DNA from: Micromonospora vinacea
GTDB lineage: Bacteria; Actinomycetota; Actinomycetes; Mycobacteriales; Micromonosporaceae
Length of the DNA stretch: 64,000 nt
Direction of reading: 5' to 3'
NCBI RefSeq assembly: GCF_015751785.1
Contig: NZ_JADOTY010000001.1
Location: forward strand, 1,550,001 to 1,614,000
Shown here: positions 1 through 7,830 of the stretch, in pieces
How the letters are laid out: every line of letters starts with the position of its first letter
Numbering within the stretch: position 1 is the first letter of the stretch
Program-made: the position numbers and the translations under genes
The notes under the pieces: generated by a model
What the model saw: only the letters and a program-made list of their open reading frames with translations
Told to the model about the DNA's origin: nothing
The model's database searches: none

Positions 1-2
1 AG

Positions 3-44
3 CTGCCGTACCGGACGCTGGTGCTGCGCGCCCGGCGGCGCTGA
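3..44 (+). CDS. 3' end of an unidentified gene (partial)
   Basis: The first bases read open on the plus strand and end at TGA 42-44, giving the tail LPYRTLVLRARRR. It would run convergently into coaX. Only 13 codons are inside the window, so no function can be assigned and it may be a chance open frame. Confidence 0.3.
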   Translation: MPYRTLVLRARRR

Positions 45-79
45 CGCCGGCACGAAGGGCGGCCCGACGGCGGCCGGGT

Positions 80-838
80 TCACAGGTTGCGGTCGTAGAC
101 CATCCGCAGGCCGATCAGCGTGATCATCGGCTCGTGGTGGGTGATGCTGCGGCACTCGTTGATCACCAGGGAGGCGAGGCCGCCGGTGGCGATCACCGCC
201 CGCACCTCGCCAAGCTCCTCGGTCATCCGCTCGACGATCCGGTCCACCTGACCGGCGAAGCCGAAGTACAGGCCGGCCTGGAGGCACTCCACGGTGTTCT
301 TGCCGATCACCGAACGGGGCTTGGTGGCCTCGACCTTGCGCAGCTGCGCGGCACGGGCGGCCAGCGCGTCGAAGGAGATCTCGATGCCCGGGGCGAACGC
401 GCCACCGAGGAACTCACCACGCTCGCTGATCACATCGAAGTTGGTGGTGGTGCCGAAGTCCACAACGATCGACGGCCCGCCGTAGAGGGTGTACGCGGCC
501 AGGGTGTTCACCACCCGGTCGGCGCCGACCTCCTTCGGGTTGTCGATCGCCAACTGCACCCCGGTCCGCACCCCCGGCTCGACCACGACGCTCGGCAGGT
601 CGGCGTAGTAACGGCTGAGCATGGTGCGCAGCGACCGCAGCGCGGCCGGCACCGTGGAGCAGGCGGCGACACCGGTGATCTCGACGTTGTCCCCGGCGAG
701 CAGGCCCCGGAACATCAGGCCCAGCTCGTCCGCCGTCGAACGGGCATCGGTCTTGATCCGCCAGGAGTGCACCAGCTTGTCGCCGTCGAAGGTCGCCAGC
801 ACGGTGTTGGTGTTTCCGATGTCGATGCAGAGCAGCAC
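80..838 (-). CDS. coaX: Type III pantothenate kinase
   Basis: Phosphorylates pantothenate with ATP, the first committed step of CoA synthesis, in the cytoplasm. The 252-residue length is normal for CoaX. The ASKHA-fold signatures are visible: the N-terminal phosphate motif DIGNTN (residues 5-10), GADRVVN near residue 104, and the VVDFGTTTNFD segment near 125. The start is GTG at 836-838. It is the last gene of the minus-strand pan/nad run, 17 bases after nadC, which fits a cofactor operon in which pantothenate made by PanC is used directly. Type III kinases are not feedback-inhibited by CoA in characterised cases. Confidence 0.95.
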   Translation of the reverse strand: MLLCIDIGNTNTVLATFDGDKLVHSWRIKTDARSTADELGLMFRGLLAGDNVEITGVAACSTVPAALRSLRTMLSRYYADLPSVVVEPGVRTGVQLAIDNPKEVGADRVVNTLAAYTLYGGPSIVVDFGTTTNFDVISERGEFLGGAFAPGIEISFDALAARAAQLRKVEATKPRSVIGKNTVECLQAGLYFGFAGQVDRIVERMTEELGEVRAVIATGGLASLVINECRSITHHEPMITLIGLRMVYDRNL

Positions 839-855
839 GCACGCAGCCTAGACAA

Positions 856-1752
856 CTACTCGGTGCGCAGGTCCAGCGCGATGTCCAGGATCGGCGACGA
901 GTGGGTCAACGCGCCCACCGAGAGGAAGTCCACGCCGGTGGCCGCGTACCGGCCGGCCACCTCCAGGGTCAGCCCACCGGTCGCCTCCAGCTCCGCCCGG
1001 TCACCCACAGCGGTCACCGCCTCGGCCAGCACCTCCGGCGTCATGTTGTCGCAGAGCAGGAAGTTCGCCCCGGCCTCCACCGCCTCCACCGCCTCGTCGA
1101 CTCCTGTCACCTCGACCTGCACCGGCACCTCCGGGAACGCCTCCCGGACCCGCCGGTAGGCCGCCGTGATGCTCCCGGCCGCCAGCTTGTGGTTGTCCTT
1201 GATCATGGCCACGTCGTAGAGGCCCATCCGCTTGTTGGTGCCACCGCCGGCCCGCACCGCGTACTTCTCCAGCGCCCGCAGGCCCGGCGTCGTCTTGCGG
1301 GTGTCCAGCACCATGGCCTTCGTGCCGGCCAGCGCGTCCGCCCAGGCGCGGGTGTGGGTGGCCACCCCGGACATCCGGCAGAGCAGGTTGAGCGCCGTCC
1401 GCTCGGCCGTCAGCAGCAACCGGGTCGGGCCGGTCACCGTCGCCAGCACGTCACCGCGGGCCACCCGCTCGCCGTCGCGGGCCAGCACCGACACCTCGAC
1501 GGTACGGCCGAAGCCCGTCACCTCGCCCACCAGCTCGAACACGGCGGCGGCCACCGCCATCCCGGCCACCACCCCGTCCGCGCGGGCCACCAGGTCGGCG
1601 GTGTCGGTCTGCTCCGCCGGAATGGTGGCCACGCTGGTGACGTCGAGGAAATCCGGGCCCAGATCCTCGACCAGCGCACCCTCGATCACCTGCCGCACCA
1701 ACGCCGGGTCCAGCCCAGCCGCCCGCAACGCCGCCTGCGTCGACTCCGTCAT
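856..1752 (-). CDS. nadC: Nicotinate-nucleotide pyrophosphorylase (carboxylating)
   Basis: Quinolinate phosphoribosyltransferase: quinolinate plus PRPP gives nicotinate mononucleotide, CO2 and PPi. The 298-residue protein carries DTRKTTPG (150-157), NKRMGLYD (173-180) and IKDNH (184-188), which line the active site in this family. The ATG at 1750-1752 is preceded by a strong AAGGAGG ribosome site. The frame also stays open 20 codons further upstream to a GTG at 1810-1812 that overlaps the nadB stop as GTGA; that extension is encoded entirely by the dispersed repeat. The ATG start is preferred, but an N-terminally extended form is possible. nadB lies directly upstream. Confidence 0.95.
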   Translation of the reverse strand: MTESTQAALRAAGLDPALVRQVIEGALVEDLGPDFLDVTSVATIPAEQTDTADLVARADGVVAGMAVAAAVFELVGEVTGFGRTVEVSVLARDGERVARGDVLATVTGPTRLLLTAERTALNLLCRMSGVATHTRAWADALAGTKAMVLDTRKTTPGLRALEKYAVRAGGGTNKRMGLYDVAMIKDNHKLAAGSITAAYRRVREAFPEVPVQVEVTGVDEAVEAVEAGANFLLCDNMTPEVLAEAVTAVGDRAELEATGGLTLEVAGRYAATGVDFLSVGALTHSSPILDIALDLRTE

Positions 1753-1770
1753 CGTCGCCTCCTTCGTTCC

Positions 1771-1812
1771 CGACTGCGGGGCTCGCAAGATCGGCTCACT
1801 CCTCGCGCTCAC
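1771..1812 (-). repeat. 42-bp dispersed intercistronic repeat, copy 1 (nadB/nadC)
   Basis: A 42-bp sequence almost identical to those at 5944-5985 and 6003-6044. In the mRNA sense it begins GTGAGCGCGAGGAGTGAGCC, where the first TGA is the nadB stop codon. The GTG, preceded by GGGAGGGG in the end of nadB, opens the 20-codon reading [20 protein letters not shown] that runs in frame into the nadC ATG. See the first finding. Confidence 0.85.
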
Positions 1813-3503
1813 TGGATCCCCTCCCACTGTTGCGTCACCCGGCCCTGCGCCCCTACCGCACCGACCAGATGGCCCAGCCACCGCTCGTCGGCCGTCGGGA
1901 AGTCCTCCCGCCAGTGGCAGCCCCGGGTCTCACCACGGGCGTACGCGGCGGCGACAAGCGTCGACGCCACGGTGAGCAGGTTCGTCGCCTCCCAGTCGGC
2001 GGTCCGCGGTCGGCCCCGGGCCACGCCCAGCTCGGTCAACGTCGCGGCCGTCCCGGCCAGCGTCGCCGCGGACCGGAGCACCCCGGCGCCCCGGGTCATC
2101 GCCCGTTGCAGGGTCGGCGTCACCTCGGCGGGCAGCACCCAGCCCGTACCGCCACGCCAGGCGCCGGTGTCCGCCGGCTGGGCCTGCTCGGGCAGGCCGG
2201 CGGCGATGTCCTCGGCGATCCGCCGGGAGAAGACAAGACCCTCCAGCAACGAGTTGCTGGCCAGCCGGTTCGCGCCGTGCACGCCCGTGCAGGCCACCTC
2301 GCCGCAGGCGTACAGGCCGGGGATGGAGGTGCGGCCGCGCAGATCGGTGCGGACCCCGCCGGAGGCGTAGTGGGCGGCCGGCGCCACCGGGATCAGGTCG
2401 GTCGCCGGGTCCACGCCGATCGCCAGGCAGGACGCCACGATGGTGGGGAAACGGCCGGCCAGGAAGTCGCCGCCCAGGTGCCGGGCGTCGAGGAAGACGT
2501 GGTCCGCGCCGGTGGCCAGCAGCACCCGGTGGATGCCCTTGGCCACCACGTCCCGGGGCGCCAGCTCGGCCAACTCGTGCTGGCCCACCATGAACCGCTT
2601 GCCGTCGGAGTCCACCAGGTACGCGCCCTCGCCGCGCAGCGCCTCCGAGACCAGCGGCTGCTGCGCGTGCCCGGCACCGGGCACCCCCGCGCCGGGCGGG
2701 GTGATCAGGGCGGTCGGGTGGAACTGGACGAACTCCACGTCGGTCACCGCAGCGCCGGCCCGCAACGCCAGCGCCACCCCGTCGCCGGTGGAGACCGCCG
2801 GGTTGGTGGTGGCCGAGAAGATCTGCCCCATCCCGCCGGTGGCGAGCACCACCGCACGGGCCAGCAGCGCGCCGACGCCGTCCTCGCTGCCCTCACCCAG
2901 CACGTGCAGGGTGATCCCGCAGGCTGGGCCGAGCCCGTCCGGGCCGTCTCCGGGGGCGCGCAGCAGATCCAGTACGAGGGCGTGCTCGACCAGCCGGATC
3001 CACGGGTCGCGTTGCACAGCTGCGTGCAGGGCCCGCTGCACCTCGGCACCTGTGGCGTCCCCGCCAGCATGCACGATCCGGTCGGCCCGGTGCCCGCCCT
3101 CGCGGGTCAGCATCAGCGAGCCGTCGGCGTGACGATCGAACTCGGCGCCGATCCGCATCAGCTCACGGAGCCGGGTCGGGCCCTCCTCGACCAGCACCCG
3201 GACCGCAGCCGGGTCGCACAGCCCCACCCCGGCGACCTCGGTGTCCCGGGCATGCGCCGCTGGGGTGTCGGCCGGGTCGAGGACGGCGGCGATGCCGCCC
3301 TGCGCCCACCGGGTCGAGCCGTCGTCGATGTTGACCTTGGTTACCACCGTGACGTGCAGACCCGCCTCCCGCAGGTGCAGCGCCGCGGTCAACCCGGCCA
3401 CGCCGGAACCCACCACGATCACGTCGGTGGTCTCCACCCAGCCGGGCGCGGGCGCGGCCAGCAGCGCGGGCAGGGCAGGCAGGTCGACGGTCGGGAGGTC
3501 CAT
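1809..3503 (-). CDS. nadB: L-aspartate oxidase
   Basis: FAD-dependent oxidation of L-aspartate to iminoaspartate, the first step of de novo NAD synthesis. The 564-residue length is typical. The Rossmann FAD motif GSGVAG is at residues 32-37, followed by the ARGIDD-region equivalent SSTRWAQGG-like segment (here DDGSTRWAQGG), GGHRADRIVHAGG, VQFHPTAL and the C-terminal CGEVACTGVHGANRLASNS, all hallmarks of the NadB/SdhA flavoprotein family. ATG at 3501-3503 is chosen; a TTG 12 bases upstream with a GAGG-like site is an alternative. No nadA was seen in the window. The stop codon lies inside the dispersed repeat that leads into nadC. Confidence 0.95.
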   Translation of the reverse strand: MDLPTVDLPALPALLAAPAPGWVETTDVIVVGSGVAGLTAALHLREAGLHVTVVTKVNIDDGSTRWAQGGIAAVLDPADTPAAHARDTEVAGVGLCDPAAVRVLVEEGPTRLRELMRIGAEFDRHADGSLMLTREGGHRADRIVHAGGDATGAEVQRALHAAVQRDPWIRLVEHALVLDLLRAPGDGPDGLGPACGITLHVLGEGSEDGVGALLARAVVLATGGMGQIFSATTNPAVSTGDGVALALRAGAAVTDVEFVQFHPTALITPPGAGVPGAGHAQQPLVSEALRGEGAYLVDSDGKRFMVGQHELAELAPRDVVAKGIHRVLLATGADHVFLDARHLGGDFLAGRFPTIVASCLAIGVDPATDLIPVAPAAHYASGGVRTDLRGRTSIPGLYACGEVACTGVHGANRLASNSLLEGLVFSRRIAEDIAAGLPEQAQPADTGAWRGGTGWVLPAEVTPTLQRAMTRGAGVLRSAATLAGTAATLTELGVARGRPRTADWEATNLLTVASTLVAAAYARGETRGCHWREDFPTADERWLGHLVGAVGAQGRVTQQWEGIQ

Positions 3504-3611
3504 CCCCCCAGTCAACCCGAACCATCCTCGCCCGGGGCGGCGGGGGCGGGACGAGTGTTTTGGGCGACCCCGTCCGGCGCGCGCCTCGCCGCGCCGACCG
3601 TCAGGCCGTGG

Positions 3612-4508
3612 TCACTTCGTCCGGACCGGCAGACCGGCCGGGCCCGCACCCTTCAGCGAGGCCGTCACCGTACGGTGGCTGAGCCACAGATAGCAGCGGA
3701 CGCCCCGGTCACCGACCTTCCAGCGCCCCGCGCCAGGCGGCCGGACCACCACCCCGCTGCGGACGCGCAGCTCGGTGTCGTTCGGGACGCCCACGTACCG
3801 GGCGAGGACGCTGCGACAACCCGTGTAGAGCGGCAACCAGTCGGCGTCCCGGCTCGGGTACGCCCGGTCCGGTGCACGCCACACCCCGACGAACTCGGCG
3901 TCGTGCTGTTTGCCGCACTCCACCGGGGTCAGCGTCTGCACGCCCCGGCCGTCACCGGTGCGGGTCTGCTGGCAGCCGAGGCGCAGCCCGGTGGACCCCT
4001 TCAACGCGTCCCGCAGGCTGCCCGACCGGACCACGACGGTGGCCGCCGCCTCGACAGTGGTCAACTCGGTGAGGTCGCAGCGGAACCACCGGGAACCCGC
4101 CGCCCAGCCCGGCCCGTTGGGCAGCGCCACGGACAGTCGCAGCCGGCCCGCCCGCCAGTCGTCACCCACGTAGCCGGTCGCCCGGGTGTCGCACTCGGCG
4201 AACGCCCCCCGCAACTCCGGCGAACCACCCGCCGGTGCGGTCGTCCGCTCGGCCGGGAACGCCCCGACATGCACCGTCTCCAGTCGGTGCGGCCCGGCGC
4301 AGTCCACCGGCTCGTAGCTGGCCAGGCTGACCAGATCGGTGAAGTCGGTGGCGTGACACACACCGGCGGCTGGGGTGAACGCCGACGGTGCCGGCAGCGC
4401 CGCCCAGTCGTCGGTCAGATCACCATCCAGGCCGCCGGACCCGGCACAGCCCACCAGCAGCGCCGCCGTGGCAACAGCGGCGAACAGGGTCGTCATGGCA
4501 CGGCGCAT
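3612..4508 (-). CDS. Septum formation-family lipoprotein
   Basis: A 298-residue secreted lipoprotein: MRRAMTTLFAAVATAALLVGC is a signal peptide with lipobox LVGC (cysteine 21). The mature part has paired cysteines and WxxxDC-type spacing, with segments such as VCHATDFTD, FAECDTRATGYVGDDW and VECGKQHDAEFVGV, which recall the actinobacterial Septum_form (DUF4190-neighbour) domain repeated twice. The function of this family is not known to me beyond the name. It sits between panD and nadB in the cofactor operon without an obvious metabolic link, so it may simply be a passenger. Confidence 0.7.
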   Translation of the reverse strand: MRRAMTTLFAAVATAALLVGCAGSGGLDGDLTDDWAALPAPSAFTPAAGVCHATDFTDLVSLASYEPVDCAGPHRLETVHVGAFPAERTTAPAGGSPELRGAFAECDTRATGYVGDDWRAGRLRLSVALPNGPGWAAGSRWFRCDLTELTTVEAAATVVVRSGSLRDALKGSTGLRLGCQQTRTGDGRGVQTLTPVECGKQHDAEFVGVWRAPDRAYPSRDADWLPLYTGCRSVLARYVGVPNDTELRVRSGVVVRPPGAGRWKVGDRGVRCYLWLSHRTVTASLKGAGPAGLPVRTK

Positions 4509-4604
4509 CGCGGCCTCCCCCAGCCACCGACCGGCTTCCGCCAGCGTGCCCAGGGTAACCGGAAATGACCTTCTGGTGACAGACCGGAATCGTGGTACGC
4601 GGGA

Positions 4605-5033
4605 TCAGACTCCGGACACGGCCAGCGGGCTGGGCACCGGGTTCCCGGCCGTGCCGGGCGCCGCCGCCGCCGGGTCGGCACCCAACTCGATCACCCGGTT
4701 GTCGGTGTCGACGTGCACCACCCGTGGCCGGTAGGACCGGGCCTCGGCGTCGTCCATCTGCCCGTACGAGATCAGGATGACCAGGTCGCCGGGGTGCACC
4801 AGGTGTGCGGCGGCGCCGTTGATGCCGATCACGCCGCTGCCCCGCTCGCCCGGGATCACGTACGTCTCCAGGCGGGCGCCATTGGTGATGTCCACGATCG
4901 CCACCTGCTCGCCGGGGAGCAGGTCGGCGGCGTCGAGCAGATCCTCGTCCACAGTCACCGAACCGACGTAGTGCAGGTCGGCCTGGGTCACAGTGGCCCG
5001 GTGGATCTTCGACTTGAGCATGGTCCGCAACAT
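4605..5033 (-). CDS. panD: Aspartate 1-decarboxylase
   Basis: Makes beta-alanine from aspartate for pantothenate synthesis. The 142-residue proenzyme shows the self-cleavage site HYVGSVTV with Gly24-Ser25, where Ser25 becomes the pyruvoyl cofactor, and the conserved INGAAAHLV and VILISY segments. ATG at 5031-5033 gives the standard [20 protein letters not shown] start. The C-terminal tail after residue 120 is Ala/Pro-rich and variable in this family. It lies 44 bases after panC, so the two enzymes that make and use beta-alanine are co-transcribed. Confidence 0.96.
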   Translation of the reverse strand: MLRTMLKSKIHRATVTQADLHYVGSVTVDEDLLDAADLLPGEQVAIVDITNGARLETYVIPGERGSGVIGINGAAAHLVHPGDLVILISYGQMDDAEARSYRPRVVHVDTDNRVIELGADPAAAAPGTAGNPVPSPLAVSGV

Positions 5034-5077
5034 CGGGGTGGCCTTTCGCGGGATTGGTGGAGGGAGGTGCGGCCGGG

Positions 5078-5926
5078 TCAGGGGCGCGGGGCGAGGTGGA
5101 TCGCCGCGTTGTCGATCAACCGGGTGACGCCCACCCAGGCGGCGATGACCAGCCGGGCCGGCCCGGACACCGGCCCCGGTTCCAACTCGGGATCGGTGAG
5201 CACCAGGTAGTCGAGGCGGGCACCGGGCGTACCGGCGCCGAACGCGGCGTGCGCGGCGGTCAGCACCGCCCCCGCGTCCAGGCCGTCGTCGGCGGCCCGC
5301 GCACCGGCCCGCAGCGCGGCGGACAGGCTCAGCGCGGCCGCCCGCTCCGGCTCGCTCAGGTAACGGTTGCGGCTGGAGAGCGCCAGCCCGTCCGGCTCCC
5401 GGACAGTCGGCACGCCGACCACCTCGACCGGCACGTCCAGGTCGCGGGCCATCCGCCGGACCAGGGTGAGCTGCTGGTAGTCCTTCTCGCCGAAGAACGC
5501 CAGGTCCGGCCGGGTGAGCTGGAGCAGCTTCAGCACCACTGTCAGTACGCCGTGGAAGAAGCCGGGGCGGCTCGCCCCCTCCAACTCGGCGCCGAGCGGA
5601 CCCGGATCGAGGCGTACGCGGGGCTGACCGTCCGGGTACATGTCCGCCACCGACGGGGCGAAGACCAGATCCGCGCCCGCCCGCCGGCACACCTCCAGGT
5701 CGGCGTCGAGGGTGCGCGGGTAGCGGTCGAAGTCCTCGTTCGGCCCGAACTGCAACGGGTTCACGAAGATCGTCACCAGCACGTGGTCGGCCTGTTCCCG
5801 GGCCGCGCGCAGCAACGTCTCGTGCCCGGAGTGCAGGGCGCCCATGGTCATCACCACCCCGACCGTGCCCTTCAGCCCGGTCCGAGCCTCGGCCAACTCC
5901 GCGCGCGTGTGCACCAACTGGGTCAC
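5078..5926 (-). CDS. panC: Pantothenate synthetase (pantoate-beta-alanine ligase)
   Basis: Condenses pantoate and beta-alanine with ATP. The 282-residue protein has the nucleotidyltransferase HIGH-type motif MGALHSGH (residues 28-35), [18 protein letters not shown] and [11 protein letters not shown], all diagnostic for PanC. The start is GTG at 5924-5926, with GAGG eight bases upstream. Both the GAGG site and the GTG overlap the tail of a tandemly duplicated 59-bp repeat: the stop of the second mini-ORF (TGA 5923-5925) overlaps this start as GTGA. Expression of panC may therefore depend on translation through the repeat. Confidence 0.96.
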   Translation of the reverse strand: MTQLVHTRAELAEARTGLKGTVGVVMTMGALHSGHETLLRAAREQADHVLVTIFVNPLQFGPNEDFDRYPRTLDADLEVCRRAGADLVFAPSVADMYPDGQPRVRLDPGPLGAELEGASRPGFFHGVLTVVLKLLQLTRPDLAFFGEKDYQQLTLVRRMARDLDVPVEVVGVPTVREPDGLALSSRNRYLSEPERAAALSLSAALRAGARAADDGLDAGAVLTAAHAAFGAGTPGARLDYLVLTDPELEPGPVSGPARLVIAAWVGVTRLIDNAAIHLAPRP

Positions 5927-5985
5927 AGCGACACCTCGGTTCGCGACTGCGGGGCTCGCAAGATCGGCTCACTCCTCACGCTCAC
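5923..5985 (-). CDS. 20-codon mini-ORF in dispersed repeat (unit 2)
   Basis: GTG 5983-5985 to TGA 5923-5925 encodes [20 protein letters not shown]. It has GAGGTG upstream from the preceding unit, its GTG overlaps the stop of unit 1, and its stop overlaps the panC GTG, both as GTGA. It is identical to unit 1. The peptide itself may have no function; the arrangement suggests translational coupling. Confidence 0.5.
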   Translation of the reverse strand: MSVRSEPILRAPQSRTEVSL

Positions 5986-6041
5986 AGCGACACCTCGGTT
6001 CGCGACTGCGGGGCTCGCAAGATCGGCTCACTCCTCACGCT
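5924..6041 (-). repeat. Perfect tandem duplication of a 59-bp unit carrying the 42-bp repeat core
   Basis: Bases 5924-5982 are repeated exactly as 5983-6041, a 59-bp period. Each unit holds the 42-bp core (5944-5985 and 6003-6044) found also at 1771-1812, plus a 17-bp tail that contains GAGGTG. A 59-bp period equals 63 coding bases minus a 4-base overlap, so the duplication keeps the start/stop overlap chain intact. Confidence 0.9.
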
Positions 6042-6044
6042 CAC
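5982..6044 (-). CDS. 20-codon mini-ORF in dispersed repeat (unit 1)
   Basis: GTG 6042-6044 to TGA 5982-5984 encodes the same 20 residues as unit 2. The GTG overlaps the stop of the upstream DUF2520 gene as GTGA, and GGGAGG in that gene's end is placed as its ribosome site. Its stop overlaps the GTG of unit 2. Confidence 0.5.
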   Translation of the reverse strand: MSVRSEPILRAPQSRTEVSL

Positions 6045-7015
6045 GCAGCCACCTCCCGACCGCTGTCGGCCAGCACGCCGAGCAGCGACTGTGCGTCCAC
6101 CGGCCGCAGCCGGCCGGCGGCGATCGCCCGGTCGGCGGTACGACGGGCCAGCGCCAGGTACGCGGGGACGGACTCCGGTGCGGTGGCCGCCAACCGGGCC
6201 AGGTGCCGCTGCACGGTGCCCGCGTCGCCACGGGAGACCGGGCCGGTCAACGCGTCGTCGCCGAGCCGCAACGCGTTCTCCAGGGCGGCCCGCAGCAGCG
6301 GGGCGAGCACCTTCTCCGGCCGGGACACCCCGGCGTCCCGCAACCGGTCGGTCGCCTCGTTGACCAGGGTCACCAGGTGGTTAGCGCCGTGGGCCAGCGC
6401 GGCGTGGTAGAGCGGGCGATCCGACTCGGCCACCCACTCGGGCACGCCACCGAGGTCGGCGACCAGCCGGGCAGCCAGCGGGCGCAACTCCGCCGGTGCG
6501 GTCACCCCGTACGAGATGCCGTCCAGCCGGGCCAGGTCGTCCGGCGTACCGGTGAAGGTCATCGCGGGGTGCAGGGCGAGCGGCCGGGCGCCGGCCGCCA
6601 CGGCCGGCCCCAGCACGGCCAGGCCGTGCGCTCCGGAGGTGTGCGCGACGATCTGGCCCGGATGCAGCGCGCCCCGCTCCGCGAGGTCGGTCACCACACC
6701 GGCCAGGGTGTCGTCCGGCACGGCGATCAGCAGCAGGTCGGCGGCGGCGTGGGCCACGGCGGCGACCGGGCGGCGGGGCACCTCGGGGAGGAGCAGGGCG
6801 AGGCGGGCGCGGCTGGCGCCGGAGCTGCCGGAGACGGCGACCACCCGGTGCCCGGCGGCGGCGAGCGCGGCACCGAGCACGGTGCCGACCCGACCGGCGC
6901 CAACGACACCGACGGTGAGCAGACGGGAGGTGGCGCGGGCGCCGGGAACGGCGCGATCCCACGAGGCGGCAGGCCCGTGCGGGGCGGCCGGACGCGGGCG
7001 CAACGGTGCGCTCAT
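6041..7015 (-). CDS. Rossmann-like / DUF2520 protein, possible ketopantoate reductase
   Basis: A 324-residue cytoplasmic protein with an N-terminal NAD(P)-binding motif GAGRVG (residues 39-44) and a helical C-terminal half typical of the Rossmann-like plus DUF2520 architecture. In actinobacteria it usually precedes panC. The fold resembles ketopantoate reductase, and no panE is visible here, so reduction of ketopantoate to pantoate is an attractive but unproven role; I recall a third ketopantoate reductase type (PanG) of related architecture but could not verify it. ATG at 7013-7015 was chosen because the residues before it are not family-like. The stop overlaps the first repeat mini-ORF. Confidence 0.8.
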   Translation of the reverse strand: MSAPLRPRPAAPHGPAASWDRAVPGARATSRLLTVGVVGAGRVGTVLGAALAAAGHRVVAVSGSSGASRARLALLLPEVPRRPVAAVAHAAADLLLIAVPDDTLAGVVTDLAERGALHPGQIVAHTSGAHGLAVLGPAVAAGARPLALHPAMTFTGTPDDLARLDGISYGVTAPAELRPLAARLVADLGGVPEWVAESDRPLYHAALAHGANHLVTLVNEATDRLRDAGVSRPEKVLAPLLRAALENALRLGDDALTGPVSRGDAGTVQRHLARLAATAPESVPAYLALARRTADRAIAAGRLRPVDAQSLLGVLADSGREVAA

Positions 7016-7142
7016 GACGACGATCCAGTCCTCGAGAAGGGGTACCGGTCGATCGCAAGTATGCGCCCGGCCCGCCGAACCGGGACAAGCATGTGTGAAA
7101 ACCTTCACCACCGACGAGACGGCTCGTCAGGGTCGCCCGCGG

Positions 7143-7712
7143 TCAGGGCGTTGGGGCCGACGTGATGGCGCGCAACTCGGCGGCCACCTCCGCGATCAGG
7201 TCGCTGAGCGGCGCGTCGCTGTCGGGCGCGACCCAGCGGGCGTACGCGACCCGGAAGACAGTGACACCGGACTCGGTGGCCAGGGTGGCCGTGGTCTCAT
7301 CGAGGCCGCGGGCCCGCAGGGCGGCGGTGACGGCGGCCGCCAGTGAGCCCGTCTTGCGCAGTTCGCGCTCCTGTAGTTCCGGGCTGCTCTCGATGATGAC
7401 CTGCCGCGCCCGGACCAGCTCGAGACGATCCGCGAAGAGTTCCTCCGCCACCCGGCGGAAGGCGGCGACGACCGCCTCGAAGGGACCTGTGTCGGATTCG
7501 GTCACCGCCCGGACCAGGACCTCCTCCACGCGCCCGCTGCCGCTGAAGAGCGCCTCACGCTTGTCCCCGAAGAGCCGGTAGAAGGTGCGTTTGTCGAGGC
7601 CGGCACGGGCGGCGATGTCGGCGACGGTGGTCTGTTCGAAGCCGCGCTCGCGGAACAACTCGAAGGCGGCCGCCTCCAGGCGGCCGCGCGCGTCCGGTTG
7701 CCAGCGGGCCAT
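7143..7712 (-). CDS. TetR-family transcriptional regulator
   Basis: A 189-residue repressor-type protein. The N-terminal helix-turn-helix reads TTVADIAARAGLDKRTFYRLFGDKR (positions about 29-53, written across the motif), the standard TetR pattern, followed by an all-helical ligand domain. It is divergent from the SDR gene at 7831 and the two are separated by 118 bases that contain three copies of one palindrome, so autoregulation and control of the SDR gene are likely. The ligand is unknown. ATG 7710-7712 puts the DNA-binding domain at the usual distance from the N-terminus. Confidence 0.9.
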   Translation of the reverse strand: MARWQPDARGRLEAAAFELFRERGFEQTTVADIAARAGLDKRTFYRLFGDKREALFSGSGRVEEVLVRAVTESDTGPFEAVVAAFRRVAEELFADRLELVRARQVIIESSPELQERELRKTGSLAAAVTAALRARGLDETTATLATESGVTVFRVAYARWVAPDSDAPLSDLIAEVAAELRAITSAPTP

Positions 7713-7728
7713 GCGGCGATGGTATCCG

Positions 7729-7745
7729 ACGTCACACTGCGACAT
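7729..7745. promoter_or_regulatory. TetR operator site A
   Basis: On the minus strand this reads ATGTCGCAGTGTGACGT, matching site B in its first 15 bases. It lies 17 bases upstream of the tetR ATG, well placed for autoregulation. Confidence 0.7.
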
Positions 7746-7758
7746 TAATTCCGTCTGC

Positions 7759-7775
7759 ATGTCGCAGTGTGACAT
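7759..7775. promoter_or_regulatory. TetR operator site B
   Basis: ATGTCGCAGTGTGACAT has inverted half-sites ATGTC and GACAT separated by 7 bases. It is central in the divergent region and is the best match to the consensus of the three copies. Confidence 0.75.
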
Positions 7776-7791
7776 CGCGCGAGGTACGGTG

Positions 7792-7808
7792 ATGTCGCAA
7801 GGTGACAT
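7792..7808. promoter_or_regulatory. TetR operator site C
   Basis: ATGTCGCAAGGTGACAT keeps both half-sites. It ends 22 bases before the SDR ATG and just after a possible -10 (TACGGT 7785-7790), where binding would block transcription. Confidence 0.75.
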
Positions 7809-7830
7809 TAGCACTCACGAAGGAACCACA

